A DNA stretch of 64,000 nt from CAZYBU01 sp964645775 (GCA_964645775.1 CAZYBU010000016.1:5369-69368), one strand, 5' to 3'; positions 1 to 9,214 are shown, counted from the stretch's first letter. Numbers and translations: made by a program. Notes: generated by a model from the letters alone, not told the origin.

Positions 1-330
1 ATTACCCACGGGTTTGACAAATGCATAATGGCCTTCCGGGAACCAGACTGGAAGGATTTTGTGGAAAACCGGCTTATTCGCCTGGAGCAGGGAGATCCGA
101 AGAACCGCAGGCGTGTGCGATTTCTTCTGGGAGGCTCCTATGAAAGCGAGCTGGATCGCCAGGGGCGAATGATGATCCCCTCCTATCTGAAGGATTATGC
201 CGGCATAACAAAAGATCTTACCATACTGGGGCTGTATAACAGGATAGAAATATGGGCCCGGGAAATATATGAGGAGTATAAGCCGGCAGGGGAAGAGCTG
301 GACCTCTTTTCCGCAGATCTCGGCTTCTAG
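1..330 (+). CDS. mraZ: Transcriptional regulator MraZ, 5'-truncated by window edge
   Basis: This is the C-terminal 109 residues of MraZ, the DNA-binding first gene of dcw clusters. The frame is open from base 1 (ITHGFDKC...), so the ATG at base 28 is internal. The normal protein is about 145 residues, so about 35 are outside the window. The second SpoVT/AbrB-like half is visible: ELDRQGRMMIPSYLKDYA, then a typical LTILGLYNRIEIW strand. It sits 10 bases before rsmH, the order seen in most bacteria. In families studied, MraZ represses its own operon through repeats upstream of mraZ; that region is not in the window, so regulation cannot be judged. The identification rests on motif and position together. 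Confidence 0.93.
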   Translation: MTHGFDKCIMAFREPDWKDFVENRLIRLEQGDPKNRRRVRFLLGGSYESELDRQGRMMIPSYLKDYAGITKDLTILGLYNRIEIWAREIYEEYKPAGEELDLFSADLGF

Positions 331-340
331 GCAGGATGCA

Positions 341-1315
341 ATGCGACATAATGTCCATAAACCTGTTCTTTTCAGGGAGATTATGCAACTGGTCGATGAT
401 TCAAAAAATGCGGCGAAAGGTCTCATGATAGATGCGACTCTGGGAGAAGGAGGGCATTCCCTTCTCATGCTTCAGAGGTATCCCGCCCTTAAGATAGTCG
501 CTTTTGAACGTGATCCGGTTATACTGGAACATGCCCGCGAAAATTTTAAGAATTTTGGAGATCGTTTCCAGTCTTTCAATGATAACTTTTCTTCTATTCC
601 TGAATGGCTGGAGGAGAACAGCATCCGGCCCGATTATCTACTCTTCGATTTTGGCATTTCATCCTTCCATCTTGAGGAAAGCCAGAGGGGGTTCTCCTTT
701 GCCAGGGATGAAATACTGGATATGAGACTCGATCCGGATCTGAAGGAGAGTGCCAGCAGGATCATAAACACGTATAAAGAAAAAGATCTTGCGGATATTA
801 TCTTTTTTTACGGTGAAGAGCGCTGGTCTCGAAGAATTGCCCGCAGGCTTGTGGCTGAAAGAGATAAAGAACCGATTGAAAGAACCTCCCGGCTCGCTGA
901 GATTGTCCTTATGGCAATCCCGAAGAAGTACCATGTCCGGAATATCCATCCTGCTACGAGAACATTTCAGGCATTCAGGATCAAGGTCAACATGGAACTT
1001 GAAGCCATTAAAGTGACTCTGGATGCTATTCCTGATTATTTCCAGGAAGGTGCTCGAATAATGGCCATATCCTTTCATTCGCTGGAGGATAGAATTGTAA
1101 AAGATCGCTTCCGCAGATGGTCGAAAGGTTGTCGTTGTCATCTGGAGCTGAAGGATTGTAGTTGTGATGATGAGCCCTTTGTGCGGCTGCTTAATCGAAA
1201 ACCGATTATGGCATCCGAAGAGGAAAAACACGAAAATAGCCGGGCCCGAAGCGCACGTCTCAGAGCGTGTGAAGTTATCAGGATACCCGCGGGAGGTGGA
1301 GTATCCGGTACGTAG
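341..1315 (+). CDS. rsmH: 16S rRNA (cytosine(1402)-N(4))-methyltransferase RsmH
   Basis: RsmH methylates N4 of C1402 in the decoding centre of 16S rRNA using S-adenosylmethionine. The product has 324 residues, close to the family length of about 310. I chose the ATG at 341 because the protein then opens MRHNVHKPVLF, the conserved family start; a longer reading would overlap mraZ. Family motifs are visible: SAM-binding DATLGEGGHS (about residue 30), HPATRTFQAFRI (about 201) and FHSLEDRIVK (about 245). It is the second gene of the dcw operon. The start region also contains the short palindrome GACATAATGTC (345-355), which resembles the larger palindrome before ftsZ. Confidence 0.96.
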   Translation: MRHNVHKPVLFREIMQLVDDSKNAAKGLMIDATLGEGGHSLLMLQRYPALKIVAFERDPVILEHARENFKNFGDRFQSFNDNFSSIPEWLEENSIRPDYLLFDFGISSFHLEESQRGFSFARDEILDMRLDPDLKESASRIINTYKEKDLADIIFFYGEERWSRRIARRLVAERDKEPIERTSRLAEIVLMAIPKKYHVRNIHPATRTFQAFRIKVNMELEAIKVTLDAIPDYFQEGARIMAISFHSLEDRIVKDRFRRWSKGCRCHLELKDCSCDDEPFVRLLNRKPIMASEEEKHENSRARSARLRACEVIRIPAGGGVSGT

Positions 1316-1320
1316 CTGTA

Positions 1321-1587
1321 GTGTTTTCTGTCTGCCTTTTTGTGACACTTTACGTGTGGCAGAATGTTGAGGTCGTCAAAACGAAGATGGAATACAGGGA
1401 ATTGTATAGGAATGAGAAAGAGCTTATCCAGGAGAATGATCGTCTCAGGTATGAAATCGAAACTATGCGTACCTTTAACCGGGTGGCTGAATATGCCAGA
1501 GAACATGATCTTGTAAAAATAACTCCTGCACGTTTCACAGTGCTTGTTGCTGATGAGAAGAAGGATGATGCACATAAGGACCGATAA
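1321..1587 (+). CDS. ftsL: FtsL-like small divisome protein
   Basis: This is a small bitopic protein of 88 residues when read from the GTG at 1321. It has an N-terminal hydrophobic segment (FSVCLFVTLYVW) and then a heptad-rich coiled coil (residues about 20-60, EKELIQENDRLRYEIETM). That is the layout of FtsL/DivIC, which joins FtsQ/DivIB in the divisome. FtsL is too divergent to identify by sequence alone; position after rsmH and architecture carry the call. The start is uncertain. A strong ribosome site (GGGAGGTG, 1291-1298) lies 22 bases before the GTG, and the frame stays open upstream, adding residues (RYVAVV) that would complete the membrane helix. The only start-like codon at the right distance is ATC at 1303. 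The usual next gene, ftsI, is absent: murE overlaps this gene's 3' end. Confidence 0.72.
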   Translation: MFSVCLFVTLYVWQNVEVVKTKMEYRELYRNEKELIQENDRLRYEIETMRTFNRVAEYAREHDLVKITPARFTVLVADEKKDDAHKDR

Positions 1588-3076
1588 CTATCGCCTCAGT
1601 TACTATATCCAGGAAGCAGGTTTGATGCTTCTCGGGGGGGATAGTGACCCGGAAGTCAGGGATATTGTATATGATTCCAGGAAAGCGGTTGAAGGTAGTC
1701 TCTTCGTCGCGATAAAGGGAATGACGGCTGATGGGCATAACTATATAAAAGATGCCTGTAATCGCGGGTGCAGGATGGTAGTGGTTTCGCGGGATCGTGT
1801 GAATGAATATATGTTCCTGCTTGAAGAAGGAGTGACTCTTCTGGCGTCGGATAATACTCGAAGGGTGCTGTCTCTTATGTCTGCAATATTTTTTAATTAT
1901 CCATCACGGAGACTCGATGTCATTGGTGTCACGGGTACCAATGGCAAGACCTCTATTACGTATATGCTGGAATCAATCATGAAAATGGGAGGAAAAGTGC
2001 CCGGGGTCGTCGGGACCGTCAATTATCGGTGGAAAAAACTTGAGAAGCCTGCTCCCAATACTACCCCTGAATCCAGGGAGCTCCATGGACTCTTGTCTGA
2101 GATGCTGGAGGATGGAGTTGATACTGTCATCATGGAGGTATCCTCCCACGCCCTGGCCCTGAACAGGGTGGATGATATTGACTTTGATATTGGCGTATTT
2201 ACCAACCTTACAGGAGATCACCTCGATTTTCACAATGATATGGAGGACTATTATTACGCAAAAGCGAGGCTTTTCGACCTTGTTGCAAAATCAGGGGGCT
2301 GGGCTGTCATTAATGGAGATGATGAATATGGCCGGCGACTCCTTGAGAGTGCGGATAAACAGGGTTTCAGGGTTATAAGTTTTGGTGAGGGTAAAGATAG
2401 ACACATACGGCCCCAGGAGGGTTCTATCCGCAACAGGATGGAAGGTCTTCAATATACAATCTGTTTTGGACAGGATTGTCATGAGCTTTCATTAAATGTG
2501 GCGGGTCGATTTCATGTCCTGAACAGTCTTGCTGCTGCCTCGGCGGCAGATCGATTGGGAATCGATCATAATCATATTGTTGAAGGACTTGAAGCGCTGA
2601 GAAGAGTTCCGGGCCGTTTCGATCTGGTTAAAGGTCAGGGTGGATATGGTGTCATAGTTGATTATGCCCATACAGGTGATGCGCTTCAAAAGCTTCTCGA
2701 ATCAGCAACGGAATTGGAACATAACAGAGTGATAACTGTTTTTGGATGCGGGGGGGATCGGGATAAATTGAAACGTCCTGTTATGGGCAGGATTGCGGGA
2801 GGGCTGTCGGACATGGCCATAGTAACAAGTGATAACCCGCGAACAGAGGAGCCTGATGCAATTATCGCTGATATTCTGGAAGGCATGGCAGGTATTGCGT
2901 ATGTAATTGAACCGGATCGGGAGAAAGCCATCGAGAAGGCGATCAGTGAAGCGGAAGAAGGAGATATCATAGTTATCGCCGGTAAAGGACATGAGGATTA
3001 TCAGATTCTGGGACGAGAAAAGATACACTTTGACGACAGAGAGATCGCGCTAAAATACATGGAGCGGAAGGGATGA
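1568..3076 (+). CDS. murE: UDP-N-acetylmuramoyl-tripeptide synthetase MurE
   Basis: This cytoplasmic Mur ligase adds the third (diamino) residue to UDP-MurNAc-L-Ala-D-Glu at the cost of ATP. The product has 502 residues from the ATG at 1568, preceded by GAGAAGAAGG; ATG 1565 is an equally close alternative. It overlaps the end of the ftsL-like gene by 20 bases. Motifs: P-loop GVTGTNGKTS (about 120-129), the central domain HALALNRV, and DNPRTEEP (about 422). In characterised MurE enzymes DNPR reads meso-diaminopimelate. Some spirochaetes use ornithine, so the amino acid added here is an inference only. The gene ends in an ATGA overlap with murF. Confidence 0.97.
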   Translation: MHIRTDNYRLSYYIQEAGLMLLGGDSDPEVRDIVYDSRKAVEGSLFVAIKGMTADGHNYIKDACNRGCRMVVVSRDRVNEYMFLLEEGVTLLASDNTRRVLSLMSAIFFNYPSRRLDVIGVTGTNGKTSITYMLESIMKMGGKVPGVVGTVNYRWKKLEKPAPNTTPESRELHGLLSEMLEDGVDTVIMEVSSHALALNRVDDIDFDIGVFTNLTGDHLDFHNDMEDYYYAKARLFDLVAKSGGWAVINGDDEYGRRLLESADKQGFRVISFGEGKDRHIRPQEGSIRNRMEGLQYTICFGQDCHELSLNVAGRFHVLNSLAAASAADRLGIDHNHIVEGLEALRRVPGRFDLVKGQGGYGVIVDYAHTGDALQKLLESATELEHNRVITVFGCGGDRDKLKRPVMGRIAGGLSDMAIVTSDNPRTEEPDAIIADILEGMAGIAYVIEPDREKAIEKAISEAEEGDIIVIAGKGHEDYQILGREKIHFDDREIALKYMERKG

Positions 3077-4461
3077 AAGTGGAGTACCCTGCATTGTCAG
3101 GAGAAATAGCTGAAAGAACCGGTGGCTCGATAGTTATCGGTCCCGAAGATATCCGGGTTCAGTTTATTTCGAGTGACTCAAGAGATCTTCCTGATGGAAG
3201 CCTTTTTGTAGCGTTGAAGGGTGAACGATATGACGGGCATGACTTTATTGATGATTTGATTTCCCGGCGTAAGGTCTCCGCGGTATTAACCATGGAAGAT
3301 AAAAGGTATCCTGACTCTGAAGCTGCAATCATTCTATGCGATGATACCCTGGCCGCCCTAGGACGTCTGGCCGCATTTCACAGAAAAAAATGCGCGGCCC
3401 GTGTGATCGCTGTTACCGGAACCAATGGGAAGACCACGACTAAGGAACTGATCTATTCAATCCTGGCGACAACCGGGTCTTCCCACAGAAGCGAGAAAAA
3501 CTATAATAATGAAATTGGGGTCCCCTTTTCGCTGTTGAGCCTTCCGGTTGACATGGAGAATTCTGTACTGGAACTTGGTATGAATCATCCGGGTGAGATT
3601 CACCGGTTATCACTCATGTCTATGCCTGATATTGCGGTTATTACCTCCATCGGTGAAGGTCACCTTGAATTTCTCGGGACAGTGGAGGATGTTGCCAGAG
3701 CCAAGGGGGAAATACTTGACGGCATGAAACCCGGTTCTCTCCTGATATGTAATGGAGATACGGCATCCGTACCACTCGTAATGGAAATGGCCCGGGAAAA
3801 GGGCATCAGGACGATCACCTGTGGCCTGGAAGACCAGAATGACCGAAAGCCTGACGAGTGGTCTGTAAACGAGGATGGTGTGAGTCTCGCATGGCAGGGG
3901 AGCACCTACAGTGTCCCCCTTATCGGTATTCACAACGTTCATAATCTTTTCCTTGCTGTAATGGTGGCAGAAGAGTTGGGAATCCCGGAAGATGACAGAA
4001 TTAATGGTCTTCAGGCTTTCGAAGGTGTGCCCGGCAGGGGTGGGGTCATCAAGGGAGAACAAATCATAATTGATGATACCTATAATGCCAATCCCCTATC
4101 CGTACGCTATGCCCTTCATTCCCTTAAACAGATTTACAGGGATAAACGGCATTTTGTTGTACTTGGAGACATGCTTGAGCTGGGAGAAAACGCGGAACAG
4201 TACCATTATGAAACCGGCGCACTCTGTGGAAGATTGGGAGTATCAGGTTTGTATCTCCTGGGTGAATTTGCTAAGAGTTATGAGAAAGGCGCCCGGGAGA
4301 CAGGGATGAGCCCGGATTCCGTTCGGGTGTTTGAAAACCATGAAAGACTCTCCCGGCAGTTGGTTAATATATTGGAGCCAGGAGATGTGATTCTGGTCAA
4401 GGGGTCCCGCGGCATGGCAATGGAGAAGATATTAGCATTTCTGAAGAAGGAGAGTAGATAG
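3073..4461 (+). CDS. murF: UDP-N-acetylmuramoyl-tripeptide--D-alanyl-D-alanine ligase MurF
   Basis: MurF adds the D-Ala-D-Ala dipeptide to complete the cytoplasmic UDP-MurNAc-pentapeptide. The product has 462 residues, the family length. The start ATG at 3073 overlaps the murE stop (ATGA), so the two are translationally coupled. Visible features are the N-terminal substrate domain (SSDSRDLPDGSLFVALKGE), P-loop VTGTNGKTTTKE (about 114), EKNYNNEIGVP, ELGMNHPGEI, and the C-terminal DDTYNANPLSV and GDMLELG motifs typical of MurF. mraY follows directly, its ATG starting one base after the stop codon. A ddl gene to supply D-Ala-D-Ala is not in the window. A GATAGTTATC word lies at 3129-3138 inside this gene. 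Confidence 0.97.
   Translation: MKVEYPALSGEIAERTGGSIVIGPEDIRVQFISSDSRDLPDGSLFVALKGERYDGHDFIDDLISRRKVSAVLTMEDKRYPDSEAAIILCDDTLAALGRLAAFHRKKCAARVIAVTGTNGKTTTKELIYSILATTGSSHRSEKNYNNEIGVPFSLLSLPVDMENSVLELGMNHPGEIHRLSLMSMPDIAVITSIGEGHLEFLGTVEDVARAKGEILDGMKPGSLLICNGDTASVPLVMEMAREKGIRTITCGLEDQNDRKPDEWSVNEDGVSLAWQGSTYSVPLIGIHNVHNLFLAVMVAEELGIPEDDRINGLQAFEGVPGRGGVIKGEQIIIDDTYNANPLSVRYALHSLKQIYRDKRHFVVLGDMLELGENAEQYHYETGALCGRLGVSGLYLLGEFAKSYEKGARETGMSPDSVRVFENHERLSRQLVNILEPGDVILVKGSRGMAMEKILAFLKKESR
3128..3139 (+). repeat. Recurrent word CGATAGTTATCG (one of nine copies)
   Basis: The 10-base word GATAGTTATC occurs on the plus strand at 3129, 4872, 7819, 8091, 26145, 26343, 31526 and 44371. It occurs once as its complement GATAACTATC, at 1583. 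Six of the nine are flanked to give the 12-base inverted repeat CGATA-GT-TATCG or its complement. All lie in coding sequence but not in one protein frame. Seven read ATA-GTT-ATC (Ile-Val-Ile) in plus-strand genes. The copy at 1583 is read as GAT-AAC-TAT-C in murE, and the copy at 44371 lies antisense in a minus-strand gene. This feature marks the murF copy. Confidence 0.75.
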
Positions 4462-5547
4462 ATGTTCTATCATTTTGTTCTGCCCCTGCAGGAGTACCTC
4501 TCCTTTCTGAGGCTCTTTCAGTATATTACATTCCGTTCCGCGTATGCTGCCCTGACTTCTCTACTGCTGGTTCTCATTTTCGGAAAACTGATAATCCTCT
4601 GGCTGCAGGGGCTTAAATTTCGGGAGGAGATCAGGGAACTGGGACCGGAAAGCCACAGGGCCAAGGCTGGAACTCCCACTATGGGTGGTGTTCTGGTAAT
4701 TGGAGCGGTTCTTGTTTCCATGCTTTTCTGGGGGAATTTTTCCAGTCATTATCACCTCATTCTCCTTGGGGCGACTGTTTTTCTTACCGCTCTCGGTTTC
4801 GCAGATGATTACATCAAGACCGTATTGAAGAAAAAAGAAGGACTTCCGGCCCGTTTGAAGATGTCTGCCCAGATAGTTATCGGTTTCACCGTTGTCTTTT
4901 TGATTTATATCTTTCCTTCTGATCCTGAACATGTGACTGATCTCTTTGTGCCCTTTATTAATGAGGCCGTTATGGATATGGGATGGGTCTGGTTGATTTT
5001 TGCCCTGGTGGTTATTGTCGGCAGTTCCAACGCGGTTAACCTGACGGACGGCCTTGACGGTCTCGCCATCGGATCGGTAATGATCGTGGCGCTTACCCTG
5101 GGGATTATGTGTTATCTGACCAGTAACGTGAACATGGCTAATTATCTCAAAATCCCTTATATTTCGGGGGCCGCTGAACTCACGGTCTTTCTGTCCGCGG
5201 TGGTGGGGGCTTCACTCGGTTTTCTATGGTTCAACAGCAATCCTGCCACGGTCTTTATGGGGGATACCGGCTCACTTGCCCTGGGAGGCGTGGTCGGAAT
5301 CGTGGCAGTCATGATAAAAAAGGAAATATTTCTATTTATTATAGGAGGGGTTTTCGTTATCGAAACCCTTTCCGTTATAATACAGGTTGTGTCATTTAAA
5401 ATGAGGGGGAAACGGATCTTTAAGATGGCTCCCCTCCATCACCATTTCGAACTTTCCGGATGGCCGGAACAGAAGGTGGTTGTGAGGATGTGGATCATCG
5501 GCATCGTGCTGGCAATCCTGGGACTCAGTTCCCTTAAGATACTATGA
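4462..5547 (+). CDS. mraY: Phospho-N-acetylmuramoyl-pentapeptide-transferase MraY
   Basis: This integral membrane enzyme transfers phospho-MurNAc-pentapeptide from UDP to undecaprenyl phosphate, forming lipid I. The product has 361 residues with about ten hydrophobic segments, as usual for MraY. Conserved blocks are visible: HRAKAGTPTMGG near residue 65, FADDYIK (about 113), the catalytic NLTDGLDGLAIG (about 192), NPATVFMGDTGSLALGG, and PLHHHFELSGW (about 325). The start ATG is immediately after the murF stop, and the stop overlaps the murD start (ATGATGA), so it is embedded in the dcw operon. A GATAGTTATC word occurs at 4872. Confidence 0.98.
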   Translation: MFYHFVLPLQEYLSFLRLFQYITFRSAYAALTSLLLVLIFGKLIILWLQGLKFREEIRELGPESHRAKAGTPTMGGVLVIGAVLVSMLFWGNFSSHYHLILLGATVFLTALGFADDYIKTVLKKKEGLPARLKMSAQIVIGFTVVFLIYIFPSDPEHVTDLFVPFINEAVMDMGWVWLIFALVVIVGSSNAVNLTDGLDGLAIGSVMIVALTLGIMCYLTSNVNMANYLKIPYISGAAELTVFLSAVVGASLGFLWFNSNPATVFMGDTGSLALGGVVGIVAVMIKKEIFLFIIGGVFVIETLSVIIQVVSFKMRGKRIFKMAPLHHHFELSGWPEQKVVVRMWIIGIVLAILGLSSLKIL

Positions 5548-6929
5548 TGAACAGAAAGAACCACATAAAGGAAAAAATTCTAGTCGTGGGCCTGGGATAC
5601 AGAACAGGCCTGGCTACAGCTAATTATCTGGCGAAAAGAGGGGATGGGGTAGTTGTTTCCGATAGCAAGAATCGAGAAGAACTCTCCCCCCTCATGGAAA
5701 AGCTGGAACCCTCCGTGGAGGTCGTTGCCGGCGGCCAGGAGCCGGGACTGCTGGATCGTGGTTTCGACAGGGTAATTTTAAGCCCCGGCGTCCCCACCCG
5801 AATTCCCCTCGTACAGGAGGCTCTCAGGAGGGGGGTCCCGGTAATATCTGAAATAGAGCTGGCCTGCCGAAACATGGAAGGAGATATCCTGGCTGTTACC
5901 GGAACGGATGGAAAGTCGACCACCACGGTCCTGACCGAGCACCTTCTCCGGGAATGCGGATATGATGCCTGCTCAGCTGGGAATATCGGAACCCCTCTCA
6001 TTTCCCTGGCCGGTAAAACAGGTCCTTGTTCCGTGACCGTTGTTGAACTTTCATCCTATCAGCTTGAAACCATTGATACATTTCACCCTTCGGTCGCCGC
6101 CCTGTTGAACATGTCTCCGGATCACCTGGACCGGTATCCTTCCCTGGATGCCTACTACAATGCCAAGACCCGGATAGCCATGAATCAGAATGAAAAGGAT
6201 GTGCTGGTGGTAAACGGGGACGATCCCGAGGTTCTGCGCAGAACGGCCGGAGTATCTTCACGCAGATGCCTGTTTTCCCTGAATGAAGGAGATGTCCAGG
6301 CATGGATTCGTGAGAACAGAGTCTATTGCATGCATAAGCATAAAGAGACAATGTTTCTACCTGTAAACGAACTGCCAATTTTAGGCCCACATAACATCCA
6401 GAATGTCCTGGCTTCACTTCTTATCTTTCTTTCCCTGGTGGAACGCCGGGGAGACTCTTTCTCAATTGAACGTGTCCGTTCAGCCCTGAAGAGTTTTCAG
6501 GGGCTTCCCCACAGGATGGAGAAGGTTGGAGAGGTAAAGGGCCGTCTCTTTATAAACGATTCCAAGGCCACGACCGTTAACGCCACTTCCATGGCCCTTC
6601 AGGGACTGGAAAAGGTGGTTCTTTTGGCGGGAGGAGAGACCAAGGGAGATGATTACACCCGGCTGGTCTCTTCCATGAAAGGAAAAGTGAGGTCTGTGGT
6701 CCTTATGGGAGATGAACAGGAATACTTCCGGGAGGTTTTTTCATCCTTTAACACGCTGAGTTCTTCCGGTATGGAGGATGCCGTACGTCTGGCCTTTGAC
6801 GTTTCCAGGAGCGGCGACGCTATTCTCCTTTCACCCGCCTGTGCCTCCTTTGACTGGTTTTCAGGTTTTGAGGAGAGGGGAGACGCCTTCCGAAAGGCTG
6901 TCGGACATTTACAGGAGGGGACAAACTGA
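5544..6929 (+). CDS. murD: UDP-N-acetylmuramoyl-L-alanine--D-glutamate ligase MurD
   Basis: MurD adds D-glutamate to UDP-MurNAc-L-Ala. The product has 461 residues. The start is given as the ATG at 5544, overlapping the mraY stop; the adjacent ATG at 5547 is equally possible. Visible features are an N-terminal nucleotide-binding fold (VVGLGYRTGLATANYL, about 12-27), P-loop AVTGTDGKSTTTVL (about 118) with Asp where many homologues have Asn, the central domain ELSSYQLETI and LNMSPDHLDRY, and the C-terminal FINDSKATTVNAT and LAGGETKG motifs. The stop overlaps the ftsW start (TGATG). Confidence 0.97.
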   Translation: MMNRKNHIKEKILVVGLGYRTGLATANYLAKRGDGVVVSDSKNREELSPLMEKLEPSVEVVAGGQEPGLLDRGFDRVILSPGVPTRIPLVQEALRRGVPVISEIELACRNMEGDILAVTGTDGKSTTTVLTEHLLRECGYDACSAGNIGTPLISLAGKTGPCSVTVVELSSYQLETIDTFHPSVAALLNMSPDHLDRYPSLDAYYNAKTRIAMNQNEKDVLVVNGDDPEVLRRTAGVSSRRCLFSLNEGDVQAWIRENRVYCMHKHKETMFLPVNELPILGPHNIQNVLASLLIFLSLVERRGDSFSIERVRSALKSFQGLPHRMEKVGEVKGRLFINDSKATTVNATSMALQGLEKVVLLAGGETKGDDYTRLVSSMKGKVRSVVLMGDEQEYFREVFSSFNTLSSSGMEDAVRLAFDVSRSGDAILLSPACASFDWFSGFEERGDAFRKAVGHLQEGTN

Positions 6930-8083
6930 TGGATATCAGGTCCCTCATAGATACCCGGAGAAGAGGAGAGCCGGACCCTATTCTATTCATGGCGGTCTTT
7001 CTGTTGACCGGTCTCGGTATTGCCATGAGTTTCAGCGCCAGCGCCGTGCTGGCCCAGGATATGTACGGTGATGCCCTCTATTTTTTGAAGAGGCAGCTGG
7101 TCTGGTTCGGCCTGGGTATGGTCCTGATGATCCTTCTGCAATATATTGACTATCGGATATACGCCCATTACACCAAGCTTATGCTGCTGTTTTCTTTTCT
7201 TTTTCTAATTATTGTCATGATACCTGGAATCGGTTCCGCGGCAAAGGGGACCAGTCGCTGGATATCCCTGGGGCCGGCCAATATTCAGCCATCGGAGCTT
7301 GTTAAGATCATTATGGTCATATACCTGGTCAAGGTTTTCTCTTCTGAAGTGGGCCCCAATCCGGTTGTGCAGCTCCTGATTCCGGTACTTGTCCTGGCCG
7401 CGGCCTTTATTCTCATCATGTTGCAGCCCGATTTCGGAACGGCAATGGAACTCCTGTTTGTTTCCGGTATCATCCTCTTTGTTTCAGGATTCCCTCTCCT
7501 CTACCTTCTTTCTCTCGGGGTGATAAGCATTCCTACATTTTATCTGCTTATCTATCAGGTAGATTACAGGAGGGAACGGATACTTGGATTCCTGGACCCC
7601 TGGGGAGACCGATTTGGCAAGGGGTATCATGTCATCCAGTCTTTCATCGCGTTTCGTAAGGGTGAGCTCTTTGGAACCGGTCTGGGGCTCGGCACTCAGA
7701 AGATCCGGCGCCTGCCGGAACCGCACACGGATTTCATTTATGCCGTAATTGCTGAGGAGACCGGCCTTCTGGGGACCCTTTTTGTCCTTCTCCTGTACAT
7801 GGTCCTGTTCTGGAGGGGGATAGTTATCGGTCTTGCCGCGCCGGATCATTTTGGAAAGCTCCTGGCCATCGGATTAACACTCCTGATTGTTGTGCAGGCA
7901 TTTGTCAACATCGGTGTTGTATCTGGCGCACTTCCCACGACCGGCATCCCCCTTCCCTTTATAAGCTACGGAGGCTCCTCTCTCCTTTCCAATATGGCCG
8001 CCGCCGGCATACTTTTAAATATATCCCGGTACAGGGAAGCGGCCATGGAGGGGATACAACTTTCCGAGGAGGCCTGGTCATGA
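6929..8083 (+). CDS. ftsW: Septal peptidoglycan glycosyltransferase FtsW (SEDS family)
   Basis: This SEDS-family polytopic membrane protein polymerises lipid II at the septum together with a class B penicillin-binding protein. The product has 384 residues with about ten hydrophobic helices. Diagnostic features are PDFGTAMELL in the middle, DRFGKGYHVIQS and EPHTDFIYAVIAEE in the large loop, and the terminal PTTGIPLPFISYGGSSLLSN (about 336-355). The order murD-ftsW-murG marks it as FtsW rather than RodA. Its usual partner gene ftsI is not in this cluster. The start overlaps the murD stop and the end overlaps the murG start (TCATGA). Confidence 0.96.
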   Translation: MDIRSLIDTRRRGEPDPILFMAVFLLTGLGIAMSFSASAVLAQDMYGDALYFLKRQLVWFGLGMVLMILLQYIDYRIYAHYTKLMLLFSFLFLIIVMIPGIGSAAKGTSRWISLGPANIQPSELVKIIMVIYLVKVFSSEVGPNPVVQLLIPVLVLAAAFILIMLQPDFGTAMELLFVSGIILFVSGFPLLYLLSLGVISIPTFYLLIYQVDYRRERILGFLDPWGDRFGKGYHVIQSFIAFRKGELFGTGLGLGTQKIRRLPEPHTDFIYAVIAEETGLLGTLFVLLLYMVLFWRGIVIGLAAPDHFGKLLAIGLTLLIVVQAFVNIGVVSGALPTTGIPLPFISYGGSSLLSNMAAAGILLNISRYREAAMEGIQLSEEAWS

Positions 8084-9210
8084 AAGGGACGATAGTTATC
8101 GCCGGGGGCGGCACTGGAGGGCATATCGCTCCCGGAATCGCGGTTTACGAGGCCCTCAGGGAGAAGGAAGTGCGGGTTTTTTACATTGCAGCCTTCCGGG
8201 ACCGGAGATTTCCCCTTCTCTCGGAGATTGACCGGGACGACCTCTACTTCTATCGGGGACCCGCGTTGAAAAAAAATCCTCTGCTTCTGGCAGGTTTCAT
8301 TTTCGGGTTTGCTACTTCTCTGGTCCGTTCTTTATTCTTTTTTAAGAGAAGAGATACCCGGGCTGTCATCGGGATGGGAGGATACGTCTCTGTCCCGGCT
8401 CTTTTGGCGGCTCGGATGATGAAGATACCGGTGTACCTCTGCGAGCAGAATACGGTCCCCGGGAGAGTAACCCGTCTTTTTGAAAAAAGCGCTCGCAGAA
8501 TTTACGCGACCTTCGAAGAGAGTAGGGAGTACCTGAAAACAGAGGAAAGGGATATTATTATTGCCGGGAATCCTCTGAGACGGCGGATACGGAAGGAAGT
8601 AAACCGTCGGGCAGCCAGGCAGCATTTTAACATGTCCCACGTAAAGACCGTTGTTCTGGTGATTGGAGGCAGCCAGGGAGCCGTGGGTGTGAATGAGCTG
8701 GTAGTGGAATTGAAACGCAATTATCCGGGAAGGTTCCGGGAGGTGGGTTTTATCTGGATAACCGGGACCTTCTCCTATGAACGTTTCAGGGAAGAGGCGC
8801 AGAAGGACATGCGGGCAGGTTCTATTTACCTGGCCCCTTTTGTTGAGGAGATGGCCGCCGCATACAGCGCGGCGGACCTGGCCATAAGCCGCTCCGGTGC
8901 GGGTGTTATGGCGGAACTGGCGGCGGCCGGGCTCCCTTCCATTCTGGTTCCCCTTCCCGGATCGGCCGGGAATCACCAGGAACTGAACGCCCAATCCTTC
9001 GAGCGAAAGGGGGCAGCGGTTATGGTTCGCCAGGACCAGGCAGTCGCAGGGAATGTGGCCCAGGCCCTCTTCTCTCTCATCGGGAATGAGCGTCGCAGAA
9101 AGGAGATGGCCGGGAGAATCCGTGAATGCGCACGGCCGGACGCGGGACAGGTTATCGCTATGGACCTTCTCGCGACACTGGAAGAAGATACTGGAGAGAA
9201 TAAAGGATAG
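8080..9210 (+). CDS. murG: UDP-N-acetylglucosamine--undecaprenyl-pyrophosphoryl-MurNAc-pentapeptide GlcNAc transferase MurG
   Basis: This GT28 glycosyltransferase on the inner face of the membrane converts lipid I to lipid II. The product has 376 residues. It has the glycine-rich N-terminal loop GGGTGGHIAPGIAVYEAL (about 9-26), the membrane-side helix region, IGGSQGAVGVNELV starting the C-terminal Rossmann fold, and the UDP-GlcNAc site SRSGAGVMAELAAAGLPS (about 271-288) followed by PLPGSAGNHQELNA. The ATG at 8080 overlaps the ftsW stop. murC begins five bases after the stop. The murG start region contains a CGATAGTTATCG word (8090-8101). Confidence 0.97.
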   Translation: MKGTIVIAGGGTGGHIAPGIAVYEALREKEVRVFYIAAFRDRRFPLLSEIDRDDLYFYRGPALKKNPLLLAGFIFGFATSLVRSLFFFKRRDTRAVIGMGGYVSVPALLAARMMKIPVYLCEQNTVPGRVTRLFEKSARRIYATFEESREYLKTEERDIIIAGNPLRRRIRKEVNRRAARQHFNMSHVKTVVLVIGGSQGAVGVNELVVELKRNYPGRFREVGFIWITGTFSYERFREEAQKDMRAGSIYLAPFVEEMAAAYSAADLAISRSGAGVMAELAAAGLPSILVPLPGSAGNHQELNAQSFERKGAAVMVRQDQAVAGNVAQALFSLIGNERRRKEMAGRIRECARPDAGQVIAMDLLATLEEDTGENKG

Positions 9211-9214
9211 TTAC

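Noticed and set aside
659..1348. Minus-strand open frame of 229 codons
   Set aside because: It is antisense to rsmH and shows no protein features.
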